From Candidatus Omnitrophota bacterium (lineage in GTDB: Bacteria; Omnitrophota; Gorgyraeia; Zapsychrales; Fredricksoniimonadaceae): a stretch of DNA of 35,861 bases. Numbering within the stretch: position 1 is the stretch's first letter; the number at the start of each line of letters is the position of its first letter. The notes below the pieces were generated by a model. It was not told the origin of the DNA and did not search any database. It worked only from the letters and a program-made list of their open reading frames with translations. The position numbers and the translations under genes were made by a program. The stretch lies in contig JAKFXC010000013.1 in assembly GCA_021731625.1 (NCBI GenBank), forward strand, positions 1 to 35,861, written 5' to 3'. Shown piece by piece: positions 15,581 through 24,630 of this stretch.

Positions 15581-17722
15581 TTATCTTGCGACTAAGGCCT
15601 TAATGGCGGGAAGGGCTTTGAGGGCGGCATCTTCGCCGCGCTTGATGAGTTTATTGACTTGATAAAGTTCAAACCAATTGATCCCCCGCAAATCCGGCTG
15701 GATCAACACATCGGCTTGTTTAGCGCTGGCTTCCGCCAGAATATATTCACTCGCCTGCAAGGTCCGCACAATGATATCGGCAATATTAGGATTAAATCCT
15801 TTGCCTAAGAAATTTCCTAAACGAAACGCGATGTATTGAAACGGATGTTTGACAAACGATATGGCCAAAAGCTTCTGGAAGTTTTCCAACTCCTGCTCCC
15901 GGTTGTGGACCACCTCCTGCGGCGATTGCAGCACGTTAACCGCAATGATTTTCTTGACCCCCATGGCAACCAAAACATTGGTGGGCAGCGGATTGAGCAC
16001 ACCACCGTCAATGATCATCTGGTCGTTTTCCATGACCGGCTTGATAACACCGGGAATGGCCACGCTTTTGCGCACCGCATCCACCAAACTTCCTCGATCT
16101 ATCACAATCTCTTGACGGCGCAGCAAGTCATAGGCCACCACACGTAACGGAATTTTGGTGTCATGGAATGTTTTTTGATGCAATTTCCCCCTCAACCAGC
16201 GGCTAATCGCGTTGCCCTCCAGCAGCCCGGCGATAGGGATAAAAATGAGAGGAATCAGCGATAAAATAACAAACAAACTCAAGAAATAATGGCCAAAGAG
16301 GATAAATAAAATCACGATGGGAAATAAATAAAGACTCCGATGCACCGGCGGGTCAAAAAGCTTAATGGAGCCCGACAGCTGCTCGAACTCGCGGCCATAT
16401 TTTTCTAACTCCTCGGCGTTGTTACCGATCGACCAGATGCTGCCGATGAGCGCCCCCATGCTGCTGCCGACCACAATATCCACCGGGATCCCCTCCCTCT
16501 CCAACACCCGGATCACGCCGATGTGTGCCAAACCTAAGGCCGCGCCGCCGCCTAAGACCACGCCGACCATGACTTCGCTGATGCGCCGGGACAGGCGATG
16601 GATGACGCGGGCATACTCGGTATCCGTCGACACTTCAATTACCGTGCAGCCCGCATCCACTTTAATGAATTGAAACTCTTCCTTTTTTAAATGCGGCAGC
16701 ACCAAAAAGACATCGTAGTTGAGGATCTTCTTGATCTCTTCGCCGGTCATGGGCTGGCGCTCGGGGTCGATGCCGCTGATAATGACCTGGATGGTGTCGG
16801 AGTGAAATTTATCTTTCAGCGCACCAATCAAACGGTCAATGACCATGCGGGTCATTTCCAAATCTTTAGTGCGGTCGAGCGTCACCAGATGGATGATGTC
16901 CGACTGAGTCAGAGTCTTCATGACCACATCGTCCATTTCGTTCGGCAGGTCCAGGATGATAAAATTATAGTCATTGACCGGCGCGCTGACGAACTGGCTG
17001 ATGCGATTCAGCACCGAGGCGTTAGCGCCGCTAAATTTCACGCTGAGCACGTCTACCGCCAGCTTGCCCTTGGTGATGCTTTGCAAAATTTTATGATGAT
17101 CGTAAACAATGTCCGCCAAATTGATGCGCTGATCATTGTTATCCGACGACAAACTCAAAAGCAAAACTTTTTTACCGCTCTGCTCCCGTAAATGCAGGGC
17201 CAAATTGGCGGCATAGGTGGAACTGCCGGAACCTTTCAGGGGGGCATACACGGCGATGATGGTGCTTTCTTGAGTGTCTCTGTTGCGGGTGACATGTTTG
17301 CGGATGCGCTGCGATAACGTCTGGCTCAAGGCCACTGCCATTTTGGGGGTAGATTTAAGCAGCTGGGCGAAATCATCCTTGCTGATCTTTACCACCACGC
17401 AGTCGTTTAAGGCCTCATAGGAATGGGAATGGGTCTCGCCGGTCAGAGCAGAGATGACGCCAAAATGCATGCCGCGCAGAATGAGATCGGTTTCCTCCTT
17501 GTGGCCCATGGCGCTTAAGGTGAACGCCTGAATGCGGCCGGACACCAACGCGTAAAACCCGTCGGCGGGGTTGCCTTGTTTGCAAATAGAATCGCCCTTA
17601 TTGAACTCGACCAGTGTTGATCGACGGGCCACGCGATTGAATTCAAACCAATTGAGGCCTTCAAATACAGGGATTTGCTTGAGGATGGATAGTTTATTTA
17701 AGTACGACGGTAAAGCGGTCAT
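15581..17722 (-). CDS. cyclic-nucleotide-binding / MinD-like / patatin phospholipase protein
   Basis: This 713-residue protein has three parts. Residues 15-140 form a cyclic-nucleotide-binding (CAP_ED) domain with FNKGDSICKQGNPADGFYALVSG. Residues 153-380 resemble a MinD/ParA fold (STIIAVYAPLKGSGSSTYAANLA, FIILDLPN), but the P-loop lysine position is serine, so ATP hydrolysis is doubtful. Residues 386-690 form a patatin-type lipase with oxyanion loop GGGAALG (391-397), nucleophile Ser421 in GSSMG and Asp572 in DGG. A hydrophobic hairpin (about 465-500) lies inside the patatin domain. It resembles NTE-type phospholipases. The ATG at 17722 overlaps the acyl-CoA dehydrogenase stop (ATGA); a start at 17746 lacks a binding site. 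It could release fatty acids for that dehydrogenase. Confidence 0.92.
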   Translation of the reverse strand: MTALPSYLNKLSILKQIPVFEGLNWFEFNRVARRSTLVEFNKGDSICKQGNPADGFYALVSGRIQAFTLSAMGHKEETDLILRGMHFGVISALTGETHSHSYEALNDCVVVKISKDDFAQLLKSTPKMAVALSQTLSQRIRKHVTRNRDTQESTIIAVYAPLKGSGSSTYAANLALHLREQSGKKVLLLSLSSDNNDQRINLADIVYDHHKILQSITKGKLAVDVLSVKFSGANASVLNRISQFVSAPVNDYNFIILDLPNEMDDVVMKTLTQSDIIHLVTLDRTKDLEMTRMVIDRLIGALKDKFHSDTIQVIISGIDPERQPMTGEEIKKILNYDVFLVLPHLKKEEFQFIKVDAGCTVIEVSTDTEYARVIHRLSRRISEVMVGVVLGGGAALGLAHIGVIRVLEREGIPVDIVVGSSMGALIGSIWSIGNNAEELEKYGREFEQLSGSIKLFDPPVHRSLYLFPIVILFILFGHYFLSLFVILSLIPLIFIPIAGLLEGNAISRWLRGKLHQKTFHDTKIPLRVVAYDLLRRQEIVIDRGSLVDAVRKSVAIPGVIKPVMENDQMIIDGGVLNPLPTNVLVAMGVKKIIAVNVLQSPQEVVHNREQELENFQKLLAISFVKHPFQYIAFRLGNFLGKGFNPNIADIIVRTLQASEYILAEASAKQADVLIQPDLRGINWFELYQVNKLIKRGEDAALKALPAIKALVAR

Positions 17723-19572
17723 TTGATGATTTCGTTCTCCAGCCATTCAAATTCATTCGACAAAATTTTCTTGGCGGTCTTTAAATATTGGCGGTCATGG
17801 TTGGCGGCGCCCCCTCTAAAATGAGCATCGATGCGTTGGCGGGCGTCCAGACAGAAATTATCCGCCAGCTCCACCGCATTGGTCTGGCCCTTCTTGACCA
17901 AATGATCGGCATACGTGCAGGTGCAGGCAATGGCGAATAATTCCGTACCGATGTCAACCACCCGGCTTAATATGCTTTGTTTGCTTTCCAATTTTTGCTG
18001 ATATTGCACCATTTGATGAAAAGTGTAACGGGCCAAGCGCTTGCTGGCGAGTTGCGCGTACATCATATGGTTATTGAGAGGATGCACCAGGTTGGCGGAA
18101 GCACCGGCGGTCAGCGGCGGCAGCCACAACTTGGGATACCATAACGCATAGTAGGAAAACATTTTAAAAGCAGCAGCCAGTTTGGCGGGTAAAGGCACCC
18201 GGCCGCTGATCAGTGGTTTGATCTTGGATAAATGCGGGTCCAGGGCTTCCCGGGCAATGAACAAATGCATGATTTCGCTGGTGCCCTCGATGATACGGTT
18301 GATGCGCACATCGCGCAGGACGCGCTCCACCGGCCAATAATCCACCCCACGTTTGGCCAGCGACGAGGCGCTTTCATAGCCGCTGCCGCCTCTAATTTGT
18401 AAGGTCTCATCCGTGACTGTCCAGGACACTTCGGTACAAAAATACTTGGCAATGGCCGCCTCCAGGCGGATGTCGCGGGTATGGTCATCAGCCATGGCAG
18501 AACATAACCAAGTCACCGCGTCCATGGCAAAAGTGTGGCTGGCAATATAATTGAGCTTTAACGCAATGGCCTCATGCTCGCCAATGGCACTGCCCCATTG
18601 ATGGCGCTTATTGGACCATTGCCTGGCCACATTCAAACACCATTTGCCGATGCCGACCGAAGCGGCCGGCAACGTCAAACGGCCGGTGTTAAGTGTCATG
18701 AGGGCGAGCTTCAGGCCTTCCCCTTCGCCTAAAATAATGTTCTCGCGCGGGACTTTCACATTTGTAAAATGCAGCAGGCCGTTTTGTATGCCGTGCAAGC
18801 CCATGAAATGGCAGCGGTGCACTTTTTGAATGCCGGGGGTATTGGCCTCGACAATAAACGCGGTGATCTGCTTGATTTCCCGGCCCTTGACGACTTTGGG
18901 CGGCGTGACGGCCATGACCACCAAGACGTCGGCGATCATGCCGTTGGTGCACCAGAGTTTTTCGCCGTTGATGATAAAATGTTTCCCGTCGGCCGTCGGC
19001 ACCGCCATGGTCTTCATATTCCTGGGGTCCGAGCCGACGGTGGGCTCAGTTAAGGCAAATGCGGAGACCGCACCCTTGGCAAACATGGGCAAATATTTTT
19101 TCTTCTGTTCCGGCGTGCCGAAAAGTTTGAGTGGCTGGGGAACGCCGATGCTTTGATGGGCGGAGAGCAAAACCGCAGTGGATCCGCAGTAACTGGAAAC
19201 CAAATGCATGATGCGGTTGTAATTGTATTGCGAAAACCCTTTGCCGCCGTATTCGGTGGGGATTTTTAAAGCAAAGGCCCCGAGTTCTGCTAAGCCTTTC
19301 ATGACCGTGTCGGGAATAAGGCAGGTGCGGTCCACCTCATCGGGATTTAAGTTCTCCCGTAAAAATTTTTCTATTTTGACCATGTACTCATCGCCGGCCC
19401 TCTTTTCCTCGGCAGACTGAGCTGGAAAAGGATAGATCAACCGGAAGTCGGGATTACCATGGAATAATTGCAGGGCGAAACTCGGGGATTTCCATTCTTG
19501 TTCACGGGCAGCTTCGGCAAATTCAAGGCTCTTTAGTTTTTCCTGGCTGATGTTTTTGTCGTACATGCTCAT
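17719..19572 (-). CDS. acyl-CoA dehydrogenase (long form)
   Basis: This 617-residue flavoprotein should catalyse the first step of fatty-acid beta-oxidation, alpha-beta dehydrogenation of acyl-CoA. Motifs include IPTEYGGKGFSQ, FALTEPTVGSDP (172-183), INGEKLWCTNG, GGSGYESAS (395-403) and the catalytic base Glu429 in IIEGTSEIM, the position used by short-, medium- and very-long-chain enzymes. The C-terminal extension of about 180 residues beyond the standard fold resembles VLCAD/ACAD9-type enzymes, which act at the membrane on long chains; that substrate range is inferred. The ATG at 19572 follows GAGG. A second ATG two codons later is also possible. It is first in a two-gene operon with the patatin-type protein. 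Confidence 0.95.
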   Translation of the reverse strand: MSMYDKNISQEKLKSLEFAEAAREQEWKSPSFALQLFHGNPDFRLIYPFPAQSAEEKRAGDEYMVKIEKFLRENLNPDEVDRTCLIPDTVMKGLAELGAFALKIPTEYGGKGFSQYNYNRIMHLVSSYCGSTAVLLSAHQSIGVPQPLKLFGTPEQKKKYLPMFAKGAVSAFALTEPTVGSDPRNMKTMAVPTADGKHFIINGEKLWCTNGMIADVLVVMAVTPPKVVKGREIKQITAFIVEANTPGIQKVHRCHFMGLHGIQNGLLHFTNVKVPRENIILGEGEGLKLALMTLNTGRLTLPAASVGIGKWCLNVARQWSNKRHQWGSAIGEHEAIALKLNYIASHTFAMDAVTWLCSAMADDHTRDIRLEAAIAKYFCTEVSWTVTDETLQIRGGSGYESASSLAKRGVDYWPVERVLRDVRINRIIEGTSEIMHLFIAREALDPHLSKIKPLISGRVPLPAKLAAAFKMFSYYALWYPKLWLPPLTAGASANLVHPLNNHMMYAQLASKRLARYTFHQMVQYQQKLESKQSILSRVVDIGTELFAIACTCTYADHLVKKGQTNAVELADNFCLDARQRIDAHFRGGAANHDRQYLKTAKKILSNEFEWLENEIIK

Positions 19573-19646
19573 GGCTTACACCTCTCGTAGATAGACGAAT
19601 GGATGCAAAAGTATGAAAATAATAAAGTTATGAATACTTAGGTTTA

Positions 19647-19675
19647 AGTATAGACAGGCGGGGAGGAAAAATCAA
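19647..19675 (-). promoter_or_regulatory. sigma-70 promoter of the acyl-CoA dehydrogenase operon
   Basis: TTGATT at 19670-19675 and TATACT at 19647-19652 (minus strand) are separated by 17 bases. The predicted start lies near 19640, leaving an AT-rich leader of about 68 bases that contains inverted AAGTAT/ATACTT arms of unknown meaning. Confidence 0.6.
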
Positions 19676-19692
19676 TACATCTGTGAGGTTTT

Positions 19693-19721
19693 TTCAATTC
19701 CGTGCCACCCACTGTAACCCG
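19693..19721 (-). repeat. dispersed 29-base repeat, copy A
   Basis: On the minus strand the copy begins CGGGTTACAGTGGGTGGCAC and continues to the AATTGAA block. It matches 26109-26137 on the plus strand at 25 of 29 positions. It lies just downstream of the small membrane-anchored protein gene and upstream of the acyl-CoA dehydrogenase promoter. Confidence 0.6.
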
Positions 19722-19734
19722 AATTACAAAACAT

Positions 19735-20118
19735 TCAGAGTCCATTGATAAACTCATGCCAATTCATCTTTCTCTTTTCCTTCTTGGCTTCATAATAATC
19801 AGCATGCACCCGGGTATACCGATCATCCTGATCCCATCGAATAGCACTCCAGTTACGTTTGACATAGACATGAGAAGGAAAACCGATCGAAAATACCAAT
19901 GGGTGAAACTTGAGGGAATACAGCGATTCAGTGGTTGAACTCCTAACCATTACTCTTTGAAGCGTTTTGTTTGACGGCATCATTCGCTCAAAAAAACCAA
20001 CCAGCATGGTAAACGGTTTATTGTCCCCTAAAGTAAAGACTTCTATAAAATAACACGTCATAAATAAGGACAACGTCAGCGCGATGAGCACCAGGACTGT
20101 ACATGTTTTGTTTTGCAT
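19735..20118 (-). CDS. hypothetical membrane-anchored protein
   Basis: I do not recognise this 127-residue protein. One hydrophobic helix near the N-terminus (about residues 6-27, LVLIALTLSLFMTCYFIEVF) would anchor it or act as an uncleaved signal. The rest is soluble, with aromatic residues and a basic lysine-rich region (YYEAKKEKRKMNWHEFI) near the C-terminus. The start codon directly follows the stop of the ferredoxin gene (TAAATG), so translation is probably coupled and the gene belongs to the end of the leuC-leuD-ilvD-aroC unit. Nothing suggests a role in amino-acid synthesis. Confidence 0.7.
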   Translation of the reverse strand: MQNKTCTVLVLIALTLSLFMTCYFIEVFTLGDNKPFTMLVGFFERMMPSNKTLQRVMVRSSTTESLYSLKFHPLVFSIGFPSHVYVKRNWSAIRWDQDDRYTRVHADYYEAKKEKRKMNWHEFINGL

Positions 20119-20406
20119 TTATGTGTTGATGTAGCGGTCCGCTAAGGTTGGCACATCCTCCAACCGCACCCCGCGGTGCCAGATATTTTCCGGATAGATC
20201 ATAATGTTTACGCCCGTGGCACATTGGCCTAAACATTTGGCTTGGGCCACCCGGATCATGGGATGGAGTTTGCGGGCTTTGGCGATTTCGCGCAATTGGC
20301 GGAATACCTCTTCGCCCTTGTGGTCGCCGCAGGAGGCCTTCTCCCCCTTGGCATCATTGGTGCAGACAAAAATTTGCCGCTTATACGGCGTTGGGTTTGT
20401 TTCCAT
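20119..20406 (-). CDS. thioredoxin-like [2Fe-2S] ferredoxin
   Basis: This 95-residue protein matches the thioredoxin-fold [2Fe-2S] ferredoxins (Shethna/NuoE-like type). Four cysteines are arranged as expected: Cys15 in FVCTN, Cys26 in ASCGDHKG, and Cys58/Cys62 in KCLGQCATG, followed by the typical NIMIYPENIWHRGV. It should carry electrons at low potential; the partner is unknown. The frame extends to a TTG at 20460, but the ATG at 20406 is preferred because AAGGTGG lies just upstream and the homologous region starts there. It overlaps the end of the SDR gene by 26 bases. IlvD and LeuC of the same operon are Fe-S enzymes, which may be coincidence. Confidence 0.92.
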   Translation of the reverse strand: METNPTPYKRQIFVCTNDAKGEKASCGDHKGEEVFRQLREIAKARKLHPMIRVAQAKCLGQCATGVNIMIYPENIWHRGVRLEDVPTLADRYINT

Positions 20407-21253
20407 AAACCACCTTTCGAAAAATAAATTCATACAGTTCCGGCGGCAAAACGTGACCAATCATTACCCGCACCCGCGAGGAAAAATCGGAAATATAACG
20501 CAGCTTGGGGTTTGGAGTGGCAATGATGCGCTCAATCAAGCGCGCCACATCTTCGGGATCTTTTTTAGATTTTTGAACGTGATCGTGCACAAGTTTTTTT
20601 AAACGTTGGCTATAGGTATAGTAGGGACTCTGCGGGTCGTGATAGTTTTTTCCGTAACAGGCATTGTCGGTAAAAATCCTGGTGGGATAACTCCCCGGCT
20701 CGACTAAAACCACCTTGACACCAAACTGGCTTACCTCATAAAACAAACTCTCTGAAAAACCTTCCAAGGCCCACTTGCTGGCATTATACGCCCCCAAACA
20801 CGCCGTGGCGGTCACGCCCGCGATGCTGGAGATATTGATGATGTGACCTTTGCGCCGCTGGCGCATGAGCGGCACCACCTGCCGGCAAACATTTTGCACC
20901 CCAAAAAAATTGACCTCCATTTGCCGACGGATCTCCTCATCAGTCAAATCCTCAAAAAAGCCGCCCAGCCCGTATCCGGCATTATTGACGACCACGTCCA
21001 GATGGCCATGGCGAGTTTTTATGTCCTCGAGAACCTTAGCGATAGTGGCGGGTTGCGTGACATCCAATGCCCGCACTTCCACCTGGCCGCCGCGCCGGGC
21101 GACCTCATCGAGCAGCGGCTGCTGTTTCTTTAAGTCGCGCATGGTGGCATAAACAAAATGCCCTTGTGCCGACAAACGCGCCGCGGCCAGCAAGCCAAAG
21201 CCGCTGGAGGTGCCGGTAATTAGAATGACTTTTTGGGTATCGTTACGGGACAA
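20381..21253 (-). CDS. short-chain dehydrogenase/reductase
   Basis: This 290-residue classical SDR should be an NAD(P)-dependent oxidoreductase. It has the cofactor motif TGTSSGFG (residues 14-21), NNAG (about 89-92), the catalytic serine in ISSIAG and the YNASK pair, followed by VEPGSYPTRIF. The length beyond 250 and the EPG motif resemble retinol/17-beta-hydroxysteroid-type SDRs, but the substrate cannot be told. The only usable start is a TTG at 21253: an in-frame stop lies a little upstream and no ATG precedes the Rossmann motif. The gene overlaps the end of aroC by 11 bases and has no ribosome binding site, so coupling is likely. Confidence 0.93.
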   Translation of the reverse strand: MSRNDTQKVILITGTSSGFGLLAAARLSAQGHFVYATMRDLKKQQPLLDEVARRGGQVEVRALDVTQPATIAKVLEDIKTRHGHLDVVVNNAGYGLGGFFEDLTDEEIRRQMEVNFFGVQNVCRQVVPLMRQRRKGHIINISSIAGVTATACLGAYNASKWALEGFSESLFYEVSQFGVKVVLVEPGSYPTRIFTDNACYGKNYHDPQSPYYTYSQRLKKLVHDHVQKSKKDPEDVARLIERIIATPNPKLRYISDFSSRVRVMIGHVLPPELYEFIFRKVVYGNKPNAV

Positions 21254-22310
21254 GGGAGTTTTGGATCATCAGGCAATCAACGAGAGTCAAGGCAATCATG
21301 GCTTCGGCAACCGGGACCACGCGCGGGCAAAGGCAAGGATCGTGGCGCCCCTTCACCTGGGTCTCCACAATTTCCAAATCTTCATTGAGGGTCTGCTGTT
21401 TCTGGGCAATCGACGACGGTGGTTTTAAAGCCAGGCGAATGTTGATGTCTTCGCCGGTCGAGATGCCGCCTAAAATGCCGCCGGCGTGATTGGTTTTGAC
21501 GCCGGCTTTGCCGCCTTTGAGCACAAATGGATCGTTGTGCTGGGAGCCCAACATGTTGGCGGCACCAAACCCTTCGCCGAATTCAATGCCTTTGACCGTT
21601 GCAATCGACATTAAGGCCTGGGCCAGACGCGCGTTGAGCTTGTCAAAACTGGGATCGCCTAAACCAGCCGGTATCCCCTTGATTTCGCATTGCAAAATGC
21701 CGCCGATGGAATCGCCGTTTTTGCGCACTTCTTCAATCTTGGCGATCATTTTTTCAGCCACTGCCGCATCCGCGGTACGCACCATATTTTGCTCAATCGC
21801 GCTGTAATCAATTTTCTTGGCGTAGATATCACCTACGGCCAAAGTATAGACGATGATTCTGATTTTTTGTTTGGCGAGAATTTTTTTGGCAATTGCCCCG
21901 GCAGCCACCCGGCAAGCTGTTTCGCGGCCGGAGGAACGCCCGCCGCCGCGGTAGTCCCGGATGCCATACTTTGCCAAATAGGTAAAATCGGCGTGGCCGG
22001 GGCGAAAAACATTCTTGATGTTTTCGTAATCTTGGGAGCGCACGTCCTCGTTGCGGATGACAATGGCGACGGGGGCACCGGTGGTTTTGCCTTCAAAAAC
22101 GCCGGAAAGGATTTCCGCTTTGTCAGTTTCCTTACGTTGAGTGGTGATTTTGCTCTGGCCGGGTTTGCGGCGGTCAAGCTCGGGCTGGATATCCGCTTCG
22201 CTTAAAGCTAAATTCGGCGGAACTCCGTCGATGACCACTCCGATCGCCGGGCCATGGCTTTCACCAAAAGTCGTTATTCGAAAAAGAATCCCGAAACTGT
22301 TGCCTGCCAT
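21243..22310 (-). CDS. aroC: chorismate synthase
   Basis: Chorismate synthase performs the last step of the shikimate pathway, converting EPSP to chorismate with reduced FMN as cofactor. The 355 residues include FGESHGPAIGVVIDGVPP (16-33), RRKPGQSKITTQRKE, FRPGHADFTYLAKYGIRDY, GGGRSSGRETACRVAAGA and IEFGEGFGAANMLGSQHND, all blocks of the family. GAGG four to five bases before the ATG sets the start. It follows ilvD by 20 bases and is in the same orientation, joining branched-chain and aromatic amino-acid synthesis in one transcription unit. Confidence 0.97.
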   Translation of the reverse strand: MAGNSFGILFRITTFGESHGPAIGVVIDGVPPNLALSEADIQPELDRRKPGQSKITTQRKETDKAEILSGVFEGKTTGAPVAIVIRNEDVRSQDYENIKNVFRPGHADFTYLAKYGIRDYRGGGRSSGRETACRVAAGAIAKKILAKQKIRIIVYTLAVGDIYAKKIDYSAIEQNMVRTADAAVAEKMIAKIEEVRKNGDSIGGILQCEIKGIPAGLGDPSFDKLNARLAQALMSIATVKGIEFGEGFGAANMLGSQHNDPFVLKGGKAGVKTNHAGGILGGISTGEDINIRLALKPPSSIAQKQQTLNEDLEIVETQVKGRHDPCLCPRVVPVAEAMIALTLVDCLMIQNSLVP

Positions 22311-22330
22311 AGGACCTCACGTATCAAGGA

Positions 22331-24004
22331 TTAATCTGTTACCGCGCCTTCCGATGCACTGCTGACCAGTTTAGCATATTTCGCCAAAACGCCGCGGGTA
22401 TATTTGGGTTTCGGGGCTGTCCATTTTTTCAAACGGCGTTTGATTTCCGCGGCCGATAATCCTAAATTAATTTGGCGCTTGGACGCATCGATGGTGATGG
22501 TGTCGCCATTGTTGACGATGGCCAATGCCCCGCCGGTATACGCCTCCGGGGTGATGTGCCCCACCACAAACCCATGGCTGCCGCCGGAGAAACGTCCGTC
22601 GGTAATCAAGGCCACGTCTTTGCCTAAACCTCGCCCCATAATCGCCGAAGTGGGCGAGAGCATTTCGCGCATGCCCGGGCCTCCCCGCGGCCCCTCGTAG
22701 CGAATGACAATGACATCGCCTTTTTTAATTTTATCGCTCAAAATGGCCTTGAGCGCGCTTTCCTCTGAATCAAACACTTTGGCTTTGCCGGAAAAAGACA
22801 TCCCCTCTTTGCCGGTGATCTTTGCCACCGCGCCTTCGGCGGCGAGGTTCCCATACAAAATGACCAAATGCCCTTCTTTTTTGATCGGACTGTCAAACGA
22901 ACGGATGATCTCCTGACCAGCGGGATAGGGTTTGGCATCTTTCAAATTTTCTTTGATCGTCTTTCCGGTGACGGTCAGGCAATCGCCATGCAAAAGGCCT
23001 TTGTCCAAAAGCATTTTCATCAAAGGCACAATGCCGCCAATCGCCACCAGCTCCGCCATCACAAATCGGCCGGAGGGTTTTAAGTCCGCCAGCACCGGCA
23101 CCCGTCTGCCGACGCGGGTAAAATCATCAATGCCTAATTTGATGCCGGCAGCATGGGCCATGGCCGGCAAATGCAGCACCGCATTGGTCGAGCCGCCTAG
23201 GGCGGTTAAGACTGTAATCGCATTCTCAAAAGCTCTTTTAGTCATGATGTCCCGAGGGCAAATGCCGCTTTTAAGTAAATGTAGAACGGCTTCACCCGCC
23301 CGACGGCAATCCACTTCCTTTTCTTTGGAAATCGCCGCTTGCGCCGAACTATTGGGCAAGCTCATCCCCAACGCTTCGATAGCTGAGGCCATGGTGTTCG
23401 CCGTATACATGCCGCCGCAAGATCCCGGCCCAGGGATGGCACACGTTTCCACCCCTTTGAGTTCCTCTTCACTAATCTTATGCGCGGCAAATTGGCCCAC
23501 GGCTTCAAACACCGAAACAATGTCGGCATTCTTACCTTTATAACAACCGGGCATAATTGTTCCGCCATATACAAACACCGACGGACGGTTAAGCCGGGCC
23601 ATGGCCATCAGTGACCCTGGCATGTTTTTATCGCACCCACCGATGGCCACAAACCCATCGAAACCTTCGCACCCCACCACGGTCTCAATCGAATCAGCAA
23701 TCACCTCGCGGGAGACCAGCGAATATTTCATACCTTCCGAACCCATGGAGATGCCATCGGAGACCGTGATGGTGTTAAACGTCACGGCCTTCCCTCCCGC
23801 ACCGTTGACGCCTGAGGCCGCATGTTTGGCCAATTCATTGATATGGATGTTGCAGGGAGTCACCTCCGCCCAAGTCGAGGCAACGCCGATTTGCGGTTTT
23901 TTAAAATCCTCGTCTTTGAAACCAACCGCCCGCAGCATGGCCCGCGACGGCGCCCGGTCGTAACCGTCGGTGACTAGGGAGGAATATTTACGAATGTTGT
24001 TCAT
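22331..24004 (-). CDS. ilvD: dihydroxy-acid dehydratase
   Basis: This enzyme converts 2,3-dihydroxy-isovalerate and its methyl homologue to the 2-keto acids for valine and isoleucine; the valine precursor also feeds leucine synthesis by LeuCD. The 557-residue chain has Cys51 ([12 protein letters not shown]), Cys124 ([10 protein letters not shown]) and Cys196 ([15 protein letters not shown]). Three cysteines at these places match the cluster ligands of the [2Fe-2S] type, although cluster type needs experiment. [19 protein letters not shown] is the usual C-terminal substrate block. The start ATG lies seven bases after leuD and has no visible Shine-Dalgarno sequence. Confidence 0.97.
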   Translation of the reverse strand: MNNIRKYSSLVTDGYDRAPSRAMLRAVGFKDEDFKKPQIGVASTWAEVTPCNIHINELAKHAASGVNGAGGKAVTFNTITVSDGISMGSEGMKYSLVSREVIADSIETVVGCEGFDGFVAIGGCDKNMPGSLMAMARLNRPSVFVYGGTIMPGCYKGKNADIVSVFEAVGQFAAHKISEEELKGVETCAIPGPGSCGGMYTANTMASAIEALGMSLPNSSAQAAISKEKEVDCRRAGEAVLHLLKSGICPRDIMTKRAFENAITVLTALGGSTNAVLHLPAMAHAAGIKLGIDDFTRVGRRVPVLADLKPSGRFVMAELVAIGGIVPLMKMLLDKGLLHGDCLTVTGKTIKENLKDAKPYPAGQEIIRSFDSPIKKEGHLVILYGNLAAEGAVAKITGKEGMSFSGKAKVFDSEESALKAILSDKIKKGDVIVIRYEGPRGGPGMREMLSPTSAIMGRGLGKDVALITDGRFSGGSHGFVVGHITPEAYTGGALAIVNNGDTITIDASKRQINLGLSAAEIKRRLKKWTAPKPKYTRGVLAKYAKLVSSASEGAVTD

Positions 24005-24010
24005 AGATAA

Positions 24011-24628
24011 TTATTTTCGGATCAACCAAGGCTTTTGAGCTTTAATTTTTTCTTCATACTGTCCAATGCGGTCGTTGAATTGCAAGGTCCAGCCAATGCC
24101 GTCCAAGCCTTTGATCAAACATTCCTTATTAAAGGGGCTGATTTTGAATCTGTATTCTTTATTAGCTGCTTTAACGGTCTGCGATGGCAAATCTGCAGTA
24201 ATGCTGCCGTCCTTGCCCTTGGCTACATACTGGAATAATTCTTCTACTTCTGCCGATTTTAATTGCACTGCCAAGATGCCGTTTTTAACGCAATTATTAT
24301 AAAAAATATCGGCAAAGCTCGGCGCAATGATGACTCTAAAACCAAAGTCCGCCAAAGCCCAGGGCGCGTGCTCCCGGCTGGAGCCGCAGCCAAAATTATC
24401 CCGGGTGAGTAAAACCGTGGCCTTGCGATAGGGCTCTTGGTTTAAGACAAAAACTGGGTTCTCCTGGGTGCCTTCATAATCCAAGTAACGCCATTCGTGA
24501 AATAGATGGCGGCCAAAGCCAGAACGCTCGATTTTGCGCAAAAATTGCTTGGGAATAATGGCGTCGGTGTCGATATTGACTCGGTCGAGTGGGGCCACGA
24601 TTCCAGTATGTGAGTTAAATGGGGCCAT
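24011..24628 (-). CDS. leuD: 3-isopropylmalate dehydratase small subunit
   Basis: This is the small subunit of isopropylmalate isomerase, which with LeuC interconverts 2- and 3-isopropylmalate in leucine synthesis. The 205-residue chain starts [20 protein letters not shown] and contains [10 protein letters not shown] and [15 protein letters not shown], and is of the longer bacterial (E. coli-like) type. The frame extends to an ATG at 24652 that overlaps leuC, but the ATG at 24628 fits the family N-terminus and falls two bases after the leuC stop. The upstream extension would be coded by a palindromic repeat core and is probably not translated. Confidence 0.94.
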   Translation of the reverse strand: MAPFNSHTGIVAPLDRVNIDTDAIIPKQFLRKIERSGFGRHLFHEWRYLDYEGTQENPVFVLNQEPYRKATVLLTRDNFGCGSSREHAPWALADFGFRVIIAPSFADIFYNNCVKNGILAVQLKSAEVEELFQYVAKGKDGSITADLPSQTVKAANKEYRFKISPFNKECLIKGLDGIGWTLQFNDRIGQYEEKIKAQKPWLIRK

Positions 24629-24630
24629 AG

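Noticed and set aside
22932-23543. 203-residue plus-strand open frame opposite ilvD
   Set aside because: Antisense to an intact ilvD with all cluster cysteines; composition typical of a shadow frame.
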